A DNA stretch of 37,452 nt, taken from Bacteroidales bacterium. GTDB taxonomy: Bacteria > Bacteroidota > Bacteroidia > Bacteroidales > GCA-2748055. The notes under the pieces are model-generated. The model searched no databases and was not told the DNA's origin. It worked only from the letters and a program-made list of their open reading frames with translations. Positions 1 through 8,161 of the stretch are shown here, in pieces; within the stretch, counting starts at the first letter, position 1; each line of letters starts with the position of its first letter. The position numbers were made by a program, and so were the translations under genes. The stretch covers positions 1 through 37,452 of the forward strand of contig JAUUZQ010000030.1 in assembly GCA_030589895.1 (NCBI GenBank). The letters are read 5' to 3'.

Positions 1-1382
1 GGAATCATTAGTTTTTCAGTAATGAAATTTCCCTCCCCATAATTCTGAGTAAAGGCCAGATTCTTTTTATGTTTTAATCCTGTTGCAAGAGAAAAAATAT
101 GTCCCTTTAAGTAGAAAGATTTATCGATATTAACAGACATTACTAAATTCTCATATGCATCTTCGCGCGTTGGGACATAATATCCCTGTTCAAATCCATA
201 ATAATTCAGCGCAATATCGACTTCATAATTCTTCACATATTTCTCCTTCATCCTTAAGAATGAATATGACACTTCGGCATCAATCAGCATGGAATAATAC
301 TTTTCTTCTGTACCATAAGTAATCCAATTGGCGGCTCCCACATCCCCTACCGCTTCCAGTCGCTGAATAATTTCAGCTCCCAGCATACTGTTTAGTTTTG
401 AATAAGCATGAAAACGATGAATTGAAGAATTACCCCTGATAAGTGTCGTACTGAAATACTCGAATGTAATTCCGTCAAGTTCCGAATCGTTCTTTATGTA
501 TGACCATGAGGCATCTCCTGCTTTTCGGCCATCATTGGCAATTTCATTGATGTATAATAATTTAGCACTGATCAGACTGTTAAAAATTCCTGATTTATAA
601 CTTACCTGCGTTTCTCCACCATAACTATTTCGTTTGTATAAACGATTAAATGATTTTGCTATGTGATATGTATATGAGTCCATGCCATGAAGCTGGAAGA
701 ACGCCATCTGGGTGTTTTTTCTGATTATATCAATTTCAATGTCTTCGTTGTAATAGCTATAGAGAAAATTAAAGCCCATATTAAGTTTTGGATAGGAAAA
801 GAGAAAACCTTGAGACAGCGCCAGGTTCATGACTTTATTTTTAGGTCGTGGATCTCTATCCTGAGAGGCCAGTCCAACATTTAAGTCCGCGGAAAAACCC
901 CAGGTTATATTCCAGAACAAAGGTGTTGACATATCTCCCCTCAGCGTAAAAAATTCTCTGTCGTATGTATCGTTCCCAATGGTATCAACTATTAAGTATG
1001 GTGTTCCTCTATATGGATCGTTAACATTTGTATAATAAGTACCTCTCTCAAAACTCTTATCGTAACTGAAGTCTCCGTAGAAAAAAGTATTTTCAATTTT
1101 CTTATAACGCTTCATCCGAAATCTATAGTGATCAATACTGTCTCCCTGCTGAACCCGTTTATAATCACCTGTTTCCTTGTGGTAACCAAGATCCATCTTA
1201 CCCGGGAAAATATCAGGATTTAAGCTGAGTCCTGCCGGATTGCTACTTTCCAGCCATGGATTTATAAGTGGCATTAAATCGAATGAATTTAATGATACGG
1301 CATTTATACTGTCCGGGCCTTCAGCATTGACAAGCAGAAAATTCAGTAGTAATATGAGTGTAAGCAATACTTTACTCTTCAT
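1..1382 (-). CDS. DUF6850-like outer membrane beta-barrel protein (3' end outside window)
   Basis: My translation of the minus strand gives an open frame of about 460 codons from the ATG at 1382 to the left edge, with no stop inside the window. It starts with a clear signal peptide (MKSKVLLTLILLLNFLLVNA, then EGPDS). The rest is rich in alternating aromatic and polar strands (for example FFYGDFSYDKSFERG, and NYEVDIALNYYGFEQGYYV), as in an outer-membrane barrel. The mature start, with its 'NPWLESSNPAGL' phrase, and the neighbours fit the DUF6850 family, which sits beside DUF4876 and TonB receptor genes in Bacteroidota. The start codon overlaps the end of the DUF4876 gene by 11 bases, so translation is probably coupled. 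The function of the family is unknown; a porin-like or receptor-accessory role is inference. The family name is recalled, not searched. Confidence 0.75.
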   Translation of the reverse strand, partial: MKSKVLLTLILLLNFLLVNAEGPDSINAVSLNSFDLMPLINPWLESSNPAGLSLNPDIFPGKMDLGYHKETGDYKRVQQGDSIDHYRFRMKRYKKIENTFFYGDFSYDKSFERGTYYTNVNDPYRGTPYLIVDTIGNDTYDREFFTLRGDMSTPLFWNITWGFSADLNVGLASQDRDPRPKNKVMNLALSQGFLFSYPKLNMGFNFLYSYYNEDIEIDIIRKNTQMAFFQLHGMDSYTYHIAKSFNRLYKRNSYGGETQVSYKSGIFNSLISAKLLYINEIANDGRKAGDASWSYIKNDSELDGITFEYFSTTLIRGNSSIHRFHAYSKLNSMLGAEIIQRLEAVGDVGAANWITYGTEEKYYSMLIDAEVSYSFLRMKEKYVKNYEVDIALNYYGFEQGYYVPTREDAYENLVMSVNIDKSFYLKGHIFSLATGLKHKKNLAFTQNYGEGNFITEKLMI

Positions 1383-2556
1383 ATATCCATGGTTTAGGGA
1401 TGGCATCCTTAAAGAAATCTTCCGTAGAATTATTTGTATCCTGGTATACATATCTTCCATCAATCACTTCTTTCACTTTTCTTCTTACACATAAGCCAGA
1501 TTTGGAACCCGCTTCAACATAAGTATATCCGGCATCCAACTCAATAGGAAACCTCTTATAGATAGCATGGGCTTCATCCCATGTAACTTCCACTGCATCG
1601 AGAATATATTCATTGGGGACCTTCCCGTAATATCTCGTACTGGTTAACTCTTTGGTAATTAAATGATTCTCGATAAAAGTTTCACGTGCCTCCGCATCAC
1701 CGGGAATCATGGCAATAGCAATTGCACTTCCCCCGCGCGTGTGAAAAACAATATCTGATCCCCTGAAAGTAAAAAGGTTCTCAATCAGATTCACTGCAAA
1801 TGGCCCGTCAATATCGCCACCCGTAACTGATTTCACCCAAAATTCGAAATCAGCGTGAGAAAGATCCACTGGACTCAATGGATTTCCAAGGGAGTCGTCC
1901 TGATGATTTATTCCATCTCTGGCCAGCACAATACTGTGGCCTGGCTGAACAGGATAATCAGTCCCATTTCCGGGGATAGTCCAGATCATTCTGGCTACAA
2001 TAGTGTCTTCCAAAAAAGTCCAGTAATTCTCCTCTAATGAATAAGATTCATGCTCAATGAGAGAGATACCATCTGCATATTGAACCAAGGGAGAATTATT
2101 ATAGATCTCAACAAATTGATCAGATGAGTATTGATTTCCGGCTGGCGTTAAGCACGCACTATAATAATATTCTTTGATTACAAAGGCATTGGTCTCACTG
2201 GAAACTAATTCTATAGTATCGACTATCGGAGCGAAAATATCAATGAGTTTTAGTCCGTTTAAGAAAAACGCGCTGCCACTTTCGCTGTAAGAATGTACAA
2301 CCGTAGCGCTATAGAATCCGGGCTCTATATCAGTAAAAGTTACATTTCCTTCTGAAGAAGTATATTTCGTAAAAGAAAAATCCTTGCCAAGATTATTCAA
2401 TACAACCTTAGCTCCTTCTCTGAATTCTACAGGTATCTCATCACCAAAATTAATCCGTAGCTCAACAGAATAGCTATTGAAATCAGGACTCTGTTCTATG
2501 CATGATGTCAGCAATACAAAAATAGCTATGAAACTTAGGAAGCTTATTTTTCTCAT
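1372..2556 (-). CDS. DUF4876 domain lipoprotein
   Basis: This is a secreted lipoprotein. From the ATG at 2556 it begins MRKISFLSFIAIFVLLTSC, a signal peptide with lipobox LLTSC, so a lipid-anchored surface or periplasmic protein is predicted. An earlier in-frame ATG at 2583 would add nine residues (MSFQQKNID) before the signal and lies 2 bases after the TonB receptor stop; I prefer the shorter form for its normal signal peptide. Residues about 25-105 look like a carboxypeptidase-regulatory/Cna-B-like fold (VVLNNLGKDF, then FTDIEPGFYSATVV). The region 'YYYSACLTPAGNQYSSDQFV' followed by EIYNNS is the DUF4876/lamin-tail-like part. The gene sits between a TonB receptor and a DUF6850 barrel and overlaps the latter, so the three probably work as one outer-membrane assembly. 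The ligand is unknown. It is not a SusD homologue by any motif I can see. Confidence 0.8.
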   Translation of the reverse strand: MRKISFLSFIAIFVLLTSCIEQSPDFNSYSVELRINFGDEIPVEFREGAKVVLNNLGKDFSFTKYTSSEGNVTFTDIEPGFYSATVVHSYSESGSAFFLNGLKLIDIFAPIVDTIELVSSETNAFVIKEYYYSACLTPAGNQYSSDQFVEIYNNSPLVQYADGISLIEHESYSLEENYWTFLEDTIVARMIWTIPGNGTDYPVQPGHSIVLARDGINHQDDSLGNPLSPVDLSHADFEFWVKSVTGGDIDGPFAVNLIENLFTFRGSDIVFHTRGGSAIAIAMIPGDAEARETFIENHLITKELTSTRYYGKVPNEYILDAVEVTWDEAHAIYKRFPIELDAGYTYVEAGSKSGLCVRRKVKEVIDGRYVYQDTNNSTEDFFKDAIPKPWIYEE

Positions 2557-2585
2557 ATCTATATTTTTTTGTTGAAAGCTCATAA

Positions 2586-5327
2586 TTAGAGAATAAATGT
2601 AATTTCAGCACCAAAATATATAGATTGATTTCTCCTGGTATAGCTTTGTGACCTTGTATATTGATACATAGGTCTGTAATTGAGAAAATTATTCACAAAC
2701 AAGCTCAATTTCATTTTATCAGCTATCTCTTTTGAGAGTCTGAAATTGGCTAAAAACAGTGGTGGCATCTCCTCCTTCAGATAATAGTAGTCACTCTTCA
2801 CATTAACATATCTCATGAAATCAGGATCAGTCCTCATCTCCTGGGTAAACTCAATGATATTTCCATCTTTATCAAAAAGGAAAATTGGAGCCTCATCATA
2901 AAGTGGGTAGTAGTAATTATTGAACCATATTACCTGGAAGGTTGTTGATAGAATAATCCTTAGTTGTGGAATCTGGGTTACCATTCGTAAATTGGTATTC
3001 AGTCTTTCGCTAACTTTACTCTCACCTCCGGGATACATGCCTATATCAGGTAACGGCTCACTGGAAGCACTGCTTGGATGGTGCTCGTAATCCATTGTGC
3101 TATAATACCTTGTTGTTTTCAAGTACGCTCCATCCAGTGTGAATGAGGTATATAAAGACTTTATCTTACCGAAATTCAGGTTGAATTCGATTCCAGATTT
3201 ATTTGTTTGCTGGTTGTTTTTTGGAGATCTGTATCCGATGATATGGTTATAATATTCTACCGGCAAAGTAGAAATATCAGGCTTGACTCCAATGGGAATA
3301 CTATCGGTTATGTACTTATAACCATTGATAAATTCATATTTTGGTTCGAATTGAAAACCATTTGTCAGCTCCTCTTCAAAAGCAGTCACATTTCCTGAAA
3401 TCCGGCCAATTTTAAAATCCAATCCAATCTCTTTCTTCAAGTTTTCGTATGGCTTCAAATCCGGATTCTCAGTATTGAAATTCATGGAGTAGAAAACGGA
3501 TGATTGTGTAGCCGGATCACCGGTATAATAATCCAGGACAGGAAGATCATAGTAAGCTTTATCAGGGTACAAATAGATCAGTGAAGGCGATTTAAATGTT
3601 TTTCCCATTCCAAAACTGAAGGAGAGAAGGTCAAATACCTGGTTATTCATCTTATTAAGCAAGGTATATCGAATATTCAACCGAGGTTCAAGATAAAAGC
3701 CTATACTGCTTGAAAACAGATCAAAAGGCTGATAATTATTTAATCGTGCTCCTCCCTGGATATCCAGGCGTGTTTGCTTTATTGGAATGATAATCTTATT
3801 TTCCAGATATACAGAATAGTTTTGCAGGCTTGGTATATCACGAAAAGAGCGCGGACGACTACTGCTATTTGAGATAAATGGGGGATTGGTGATATCGTAT
3901 ATCTGTCCCTCCCCATAATTTCCACTCAGACGATATTCACCTCCAAATAATATTTTATTGATTATACCATTATCAAAATTTATAAACTTATCGTAGGTCA
4001 CCTGAGCAAAGACGTTTACAGGTTTGCCATCGACAGTTAATTCGGTAAGTTGTTCAGTGGGAAGATAAATCCCATAATTTTCGCCTTCCACCAGAGACAA
4101 TGATATGGGTTGAACACCACCACTGGAAGTACGATACTTTTTCTGATAGCTTTCCTGGTGCGTATAGGAAAGAGAGAAGGTATACTTCAAATTCGAAATT
4201 AATTTCTTCTTCAGGGCCCAGGAACCATACATATTCATTCTCACACCCTGATTTTCTGTTCGATACTCTTCATTTGCGACCATTGCATCAGGATCTGTCT
4301 TCTCATTGTCGATCGTTCCATAATAACTCAGCTTGGTATTAAAGGAGAGTGGTGTTGTAGCCTTCATGAATACTCTTGAATAAGCCATTTGTCCGGTTAC
4401 TCTCTTATACCCCTTGTACTTACTTGTGACATCAGAAAAAGAAGAGAGATAATCGAAATTTATATTTAAAAAATCATTGGTAGATGGAATCTTAAGACCC
4501 TTGTTAAATGCCATCTGCTTGATTTTAGGATCGGCCTTCAATTTAACAGATAAGGGACTGGCCCCTGCTTTTGTCTTCACTACCACGGCACCGGATGTCA
4601 GGTCTCCATATATTACGGATGGTATCCCTTTTATCACTTCAATAGATTCAATATTATCTGTTGATATTTGTCGCAGGTCAATACCTGTACCAACCACAGT
4701 ACTAAATTCTCCTTCTCTTGAGGAGGCGACAGACAGGGTTTGTAAGTTTGCGTCGTTTGAAACAGGAGCATTGTCAATGATAATAGCCGTTCCCATCGAG
4801 GTATTATCATCAGTACCAATCTCCCGGATAGAAATTTGCTGAGGCTTTGAGAGGTCAGGGTTTTCTGCAATATTCCCAGGCAATAACTGCATAATATCAC
4901 TGAGACTGGTAGCTTGAACATGTTCGATTGCTGCACTTCCTATATTCGTAGATGTGCTTATGTTATTGCCTTTTTTTGCAAGAACATTAACCTCCTTCAT
5001 GTCATAGGAAGTAGGCACCAGCTTAAGAATCAAATCATCAACAGTATTCCTGTTAATTACGGTAGTGGTTGTGAGGTTTTCAAAGCATAAACACCGCACA
5101 TGAATAGTATAAGTTTGGGGAATGATATTCTTAAATTCAAACTGGCCTTTTTCATTTGTTATAGTCCAAAGCTCAAGTTCCTCAAGCTGAACTGCAGCAC
5201 CAATAACTACCTCTCCGGTTTTCTTATTGAGAACTTTTCCTTTAAGATTCAGTCCATTTTGTGAATAAGCTGAAACAAAGATTCCGAATAGTAAAGCCGA
5301 AAGTAATATTGAAACTTTTTTAATCAT
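2586..5327 (-). CDS. TonB-dependent receptor with carboxypeptidase-regulatory domain
   Basis: This is an outer-membrane active transporter, energised by TonB-ExbBD. A signal peptide (ending SAYSQ, about residue 23) is followed by a CarboxypepD_reg-like domain (about 27-105: LKGKVLNKKTGEVVIGAAV), a plug domain (about 120-255, including GTAIIIDNAPVS and NIESIEVIKGIPSVIYGDLTSG read in pieces) and a long beta-barrel ending in FGAEITFIL with terminal hydrophobic residues. At 913 residues it has normal family length. The next gene (DUF4876 lipoprotein) begins 2 bases (or, with my preferred start, 29 bases) downstream, and a DUF6850 barrel follows, so it leads a three-gene operon. A 15-bp hairpin lies just upstream at 5354-5385. 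The absence of a SusD partner argues against a classical glycan-utilisation pair. Metal, siderophore, peptide or cofactor uptake are all open; proximity to a metal-sensor-like cluster makes a metal plausible, but that is inference. Confidence 0.93.
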   Translation of the reverse strand: MIKKVSILLSALLFGIFVSAYSQNGLNLKGKVLNKKTGEVVIGAAVQLEELELWTITNEKGQFEFKNIIPQTYTIHVRCLCFENLTTTTVINRNTVDDLILKLVPTSYDMKEVNVLAKKGNNISTSTNIGSAAIEHVQATSLSDIMQLLPGNIAENPDLSKPQQISIREIGTDDNTSMGTAIIIDNAPVSNDANLQTLSVASSREGEFSTVVGTGIDLRQISTDNIESIEVIKGIPSVIYGDLTSGAVVVKTKAGASPLSVKLKADPKIKQMAFNKGLKIPSTNDFLNINFDYLSSFSDVTSKYKGYKRVTGQMAYSRVFMKATTPLSFNTKLSYYGTIDNEKTDPDAMVANEEYRTENQGVRMNMYGSWALKKKLISNLKYTFSLSYTHQESYQKKYRTSSGGVQPISLSLVEGENYGIYLPTEQLTELTVDGKPVNVFAQVTYDKFINFDNGIINKILFGGEYRLSGNYGEGQIYDITNPPFISNSSSRPRSFRDIPSLQNYSVYLENKIIIPIKQTRLDIQGGARLNNYQPFDLFSSSIGFYLEPRLNIRYTLLNKMNNQVFDLLSFSFGMGKTFKSPSLIYLYPDKAYYDLPVLDYYTGDPATQSSVFYSMNFNTENPDLKPYENLKKEIGLDFKIGRISGNVTAFEEELTNGFQFEPKYEFINGYKYITDSIPIGVKPDISTLPVEYYNHIIGYRSPKNNQQTNKSGIEFNLNFGKIKSLYTSFTLDGAYLKTTRYYSTMDYEHHPSSASSEPLPDIGMYPGGESKVSERLNTNLRMVTQIPQLRIILSTTFQVIWFNNYYYPLYDEAPIFLFDKDGNIIEFTQEMRTDPDFMRYVNVKSDYYYLKEEMPPLFLANFRLSKEIADKMKLSLFVNNFLNYRPMYQYTRSQSYTRRNQSIYFGAEITFIL

Positions 5328-5353
5328 TCCTGGGTTTGAAAAGTCTTGTATAA

Positions 5354-5385
5354 ATAAGGCTGTCTTAAAATTAAGACAGCCTTAT
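5354..5385 (-). terminator. 15-bp perfect hairpin between T9SS gene and TonB operon
   Basis: ATAAGGCTGTCTTAA pairs exactly with TTAAGACAGCCTTAT across a 2-base centre (in practice a small AT loop). It lies 8 bases after the stop of the T9SS propeller gene and 26 bases before the TonB receptor start. On the minus strand it is followed by a T-rich stretch (TTATTTATA) rather than a pure U-tract. It probably ends the upstream transcript, or acts as an attenuator ahead of the TonB operon. Confidence 0.7.
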
Positions 5386-5393
5386 AATTTCAG

Positions 5394-8060
5394 CTACATT
5401 TTAACGAACTTCTTCGTTAATCTTTCGCCCTCTTCAACATCGAAGGAGATAAAATAGATGCCTTCTTCAAGCACTCCCATATCAATTTCCATGTCACTGT
5501 TTTCAGGTTCAAGATTAAGTATAGATTCTCCAACAATTGAATAAATTGTTATTCTCTCTACATTATCAAGATTCTTCAAATAGATCATATCCTTCACTGG
5601 ATTTGGATACATAGTGATATCACCTACCAGATTTTCAGGTATACCTACTAAAACAGTTACTGTTACAACCCAATCCTGTGTTGTATTTCCATCTTGCGCC
5701 GTTACAGTATAAGTAACAGGGTCTGTAAAATTCTGTGCTACTTCAGATGCAGGTGCAACTTTAGCAAAATCAGAGATGGTAATTGTTGGAGAGAGAGCAG
5801 TAACATCGGTGCCTTCAGGAACATCAATCGCAATTGTATATCCGTTTGCATCAATAACGGCATCACTATCCTGCTCATCCAGAACAAATGTAAGGATATC
5901 AGTTTCTGTACTAGGCGCTTCAAGGTTGGTCAGGGCAATTTTATAAAGTACGGATTTTGCCAATCCCACCAAAGAATCATTTAATACTCCACCTATATCC
6001 CAAACTGAGGAACCAGGATAAATATCGGTCCATGTAGCTCCGGTATCCCATGAAATTTTTGATTTGGTTGAATTGCCAAGAGCCACATAGGTCGTAGGAT
6101 CTGCTTTATAGAAATCATAAGCTCCACCTATACCATCCATCATGGTAAATGTTGTTCCGGCATCTTGTGTAGCAAAAATACCATTTAAGTTTGATACAAC
6201 ATAATACTCGTTCTCGTCTATATAATGAATTCCTCCCAAATACTTGGTACTATCCGAATCATCTGCCGCATAAATAGCAGGATACAAATCAATAAATGAA
6301 GCTCCACCATCAATAGTTTGCAAGAAAAGTGTATTACCGGTAATAAAACCTATGTCCTTAGTTATGAATTGGATTGAAGTTACGTTACTACTTCCAAAAT
6401 CTTCTGTGATTGGTGCCCATGAATCACCACCATCGATCGTTTTGAATACATATGAATGCTCATCTCTGTTGTCCGCTCCTGCAGTAGTATCTACCCAGTT
6501 AGCATATAGATAAACAATCGTATCATTCACGCATTCAAGTTCTGTGGGACTCAGTCCGTAACAACCATCTAAATGCGGATTCAATGCAGGATCAGTGCTT
6601 AATGCATCACCAATATCTCCAACATCGAGAAGATCCCATGTATTCCAGTAATCCATCGATTTATATAGCAAACCACGTGCATAAAAATCAGGATAAACAG
6701 AGCTGGAAGGAAGATCTATCATCTGGTGGCGTCGTGTACTGGCAAAGGATACTTCGCCTGATGTACTTACATCTGAGAAGTCATAATCTGCTCCACTGAC
6801 AAACAACTCAGGCAAATCAGCTTGATTCCAGGTTAATCCGGCATCTGTTGTCTCTTTAAAAGTACCACCATAACCAACAATAATTGCATTATCAGCATCG
6901 ATGATTTGCATTTTTTGCAGATTACTTCCATCGTTCAATTGCTTGGGTGTCCATGTAAAAACAGAGTCAAGTAAATCCGCAACAGCAATTTTATGAATAC
7001 TTGATTTTCCGAGTCCATAGAGTGAATCGTTCAGCACTCCGCCAATTTCATAGCAAGTTGCTCCGGGATAACAGCCTGCCCAATTCAAGCCTCCGTCAAG
7101 GGTGACTTTTGATTTGGTGGAAGTTCCTAGTATAAGCATAACCGTGTCGTTAACAACATACATGTCATTTCCTCCAGTAGGCATTCCTTCACCACCAAGT
7201 TTCAAAAATGAAGCGCCACGGTCAGTTGTTTTATACATCCCATTACCCGAAGTAACTACGTAGACCTCTTCTTCACTAATGATTGTAAAATCAAAAATGA
7301 AAATTGTAGCATCTCCACCGGCTGCTGTAACAAGATTAGGATAGATGTCTGTAACAACATCACTTCCATCAACAGCTTTAAACAAATGGTTTGAGCCTCC
7401 GAAATAGACGCTTGTATCAGCCACTTCGATTCCGTAGGGGTATTTCCCATTATCTGTAATGTCGATCCATGTAAGACCACCATCTGTGGTCTTAAAAGCT
7501 GCAGCATGAGATGCTCTTGCTCCTGTGACAGAAACATACTCATACCACTCAACGCCAAGAAAGGCAGTGTTGTCACCAAGTACCTCAACTGACCTGAAAT
7601 GTCTTCCATAACAAGCCGGGGCACTCGGATTAAATACAGGATCATCTCCCACACCAATTGTTGAGATATCAATGTGAGCCCAGTTCAGACCATTGTCTGA
7701 TGTTTTCAGCAGAAAACCATCAGCATAAACATCAGGTTCTCCACCGCTGGGATTATTGATAACCCTTTCATCTTCAGCACAGGCATAACCTACTCCATTC
7801 TCGTTAATACTAATATCAATAAAATCAAAAGTAGGAGTCAAAATTGGAACATTGTCCCATGTCAGGCCAAGATCCGCAGATTTAGAAAAAGTCTTACCAT
7901 AGCCAACAAGTATAGTAGTAGTGTCGTTTACAATATTCATCTCCCGTAGATTGTTATCAGGACTAATTGTTTGGGATTGCCAATCAAAAGTTACCTGCGC
8001 AAAAGCAGAAAATGAAAGAAAAACAAATAAAAAGAAAAATGTAGTAATTTTCATAAGCAT
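5394..8060 (-). CDS. T9SS-exported protein with two duplicated BNR/propeller-like halves
   Basis: This is a secreted protein of 888 residues with a signal peptide (FLSFSAFAQ, cleavage near 22). Residues about 23-362 and 367-712 are two copies of one unit. Both open with a phrase of the form NLxxMxIxxxxxxIxVGYGxTF, hold several 'KTTDGGLTW'-type BNR/YCF48 repeats with Asp-box-like signatures (TTDGGLTW, TIDGGDSW, TLDGGLNW), and close with IGGVLNDSLxGLxKS. Each copy is probably one beta-propeller. Residues about 720-803 resemble DUF5018-type immunoglobulin-like modules (AQDGNTTQDWVVTVTV). Residues 815-888 are a type A T9SS sorting domain (MYPNPVKDMIYLKN, ending GERLTKKFVKM), so export by T9SS and surface attachment or release is expected. 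A second Met (codon 3, at 8054) could be the start. The gene lies between the ferredoxin gene and the TonB operon, and its ligand is unknown. Confidence 0.88.
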   Translation of the reverse strand: MLMKITTFFFLFVFLSFSAFAQVTFDWQSQTISPDNNLREMNIVNDTTTILVGYGKTFSKSADLGLTWDNVPILTPTFDFIDISINENGVGYACAEDERVINNPSGGEPDVYADGFLLKTSDNGLNWAHIDISTIGVGDDPVFNPSAPACYGRHFRSVEVLGDNTAFLGVEWYEYVSVTGARASHAAAFKTTDGGLTWIDITDNGKYPYGIEVADTSVYFGGSNHLFKAVDGSDVVTDIYPNLVTAAGGDATIFIFDFTIISEEEVYVVTSGNGMYKTTDRGASFLKLGGEGMPTGGNDMYVVNDTVMLILGTSTKSKVTLDGGLNWAGCYPGATCYEIGGVLNDSLYGLGKSSIHKIAVADLLDSVFTWTPKQLNDGSNLQKMQIIDADNAIIVGYGGTFKETTDAGLTWNQADLPELFVSGADYDFSDVSTSGEVSFASTRRHQMIDLPSSSVYPDFYARGLLYKSMDYWNTWDLLDVGDIGDALSTDPALNPHLDGCYGLSPTELECVNDTIVYLYANWVDTTAGADNRDEHSYVFKTIDGGDSWAPITEDFGSSNVTSIQFITKDIGFITGNTLFLQTIDGGASFIDLYPAIYAADDSDSTKYLGGIHYIDENEYYVVSNLNGIFATQDAGTTFTMMDGIGGAYDFYKADPTTYVALGNSTKSKISWDTGATWTDIYPGSSVWDIGGVLNDSLVGLAKSVLYKIALTNLEAPSTETDILTFVLDEQDSDAVIDANGYTIAIDVPEGTDVTALSPTITISDFAKVAPASEVAQNFTDPVTYTVTAQDGNTTQDWVVTVTVLVGIPENLVGDITMYPNPVKDMIYLKNLDNVERITIYSIVGESILNLEPENSDMEIDMGVLEEGIYFISFDVEEGERLTKKFVKM

Positions 8061-8161
8061 CGATTTTAGTTAAACTTATCGTTTTGTTACAGCTTTTTAC
8101 AGCTTTTTATTCAGACTTGTTCGAATTATCAACTTCATATAAAACACTTCCTCCACGCTAT

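Noticed and set aside
4477-4842. 121-codon plus-strand frame inside the TonB receptor
   Set aside because: It is an antisense shadow of the plug domain, without features of its own.
2586-5327. Reading the TonB operon as a SusCD glycan-utilisation pair
   Set aside because: The next gene is a DUF4876 lipoprotein, not a SusD homologue, and no glycoside hydrolases flank it.
1-5327. Identity with the XusABC xenosiderophore system of Bacteroides
   Set aside because: XusC is a PepSY inner-membrane protein; no such gene is present and the lipoprotein differs.
8081-8110. Tandem TTACAGCTTT motif between the T9SS and ferredoxin genes
   Set aside because: It is two short copies only, with no dyad and no promoter match, so chance is a sufficient explanation.
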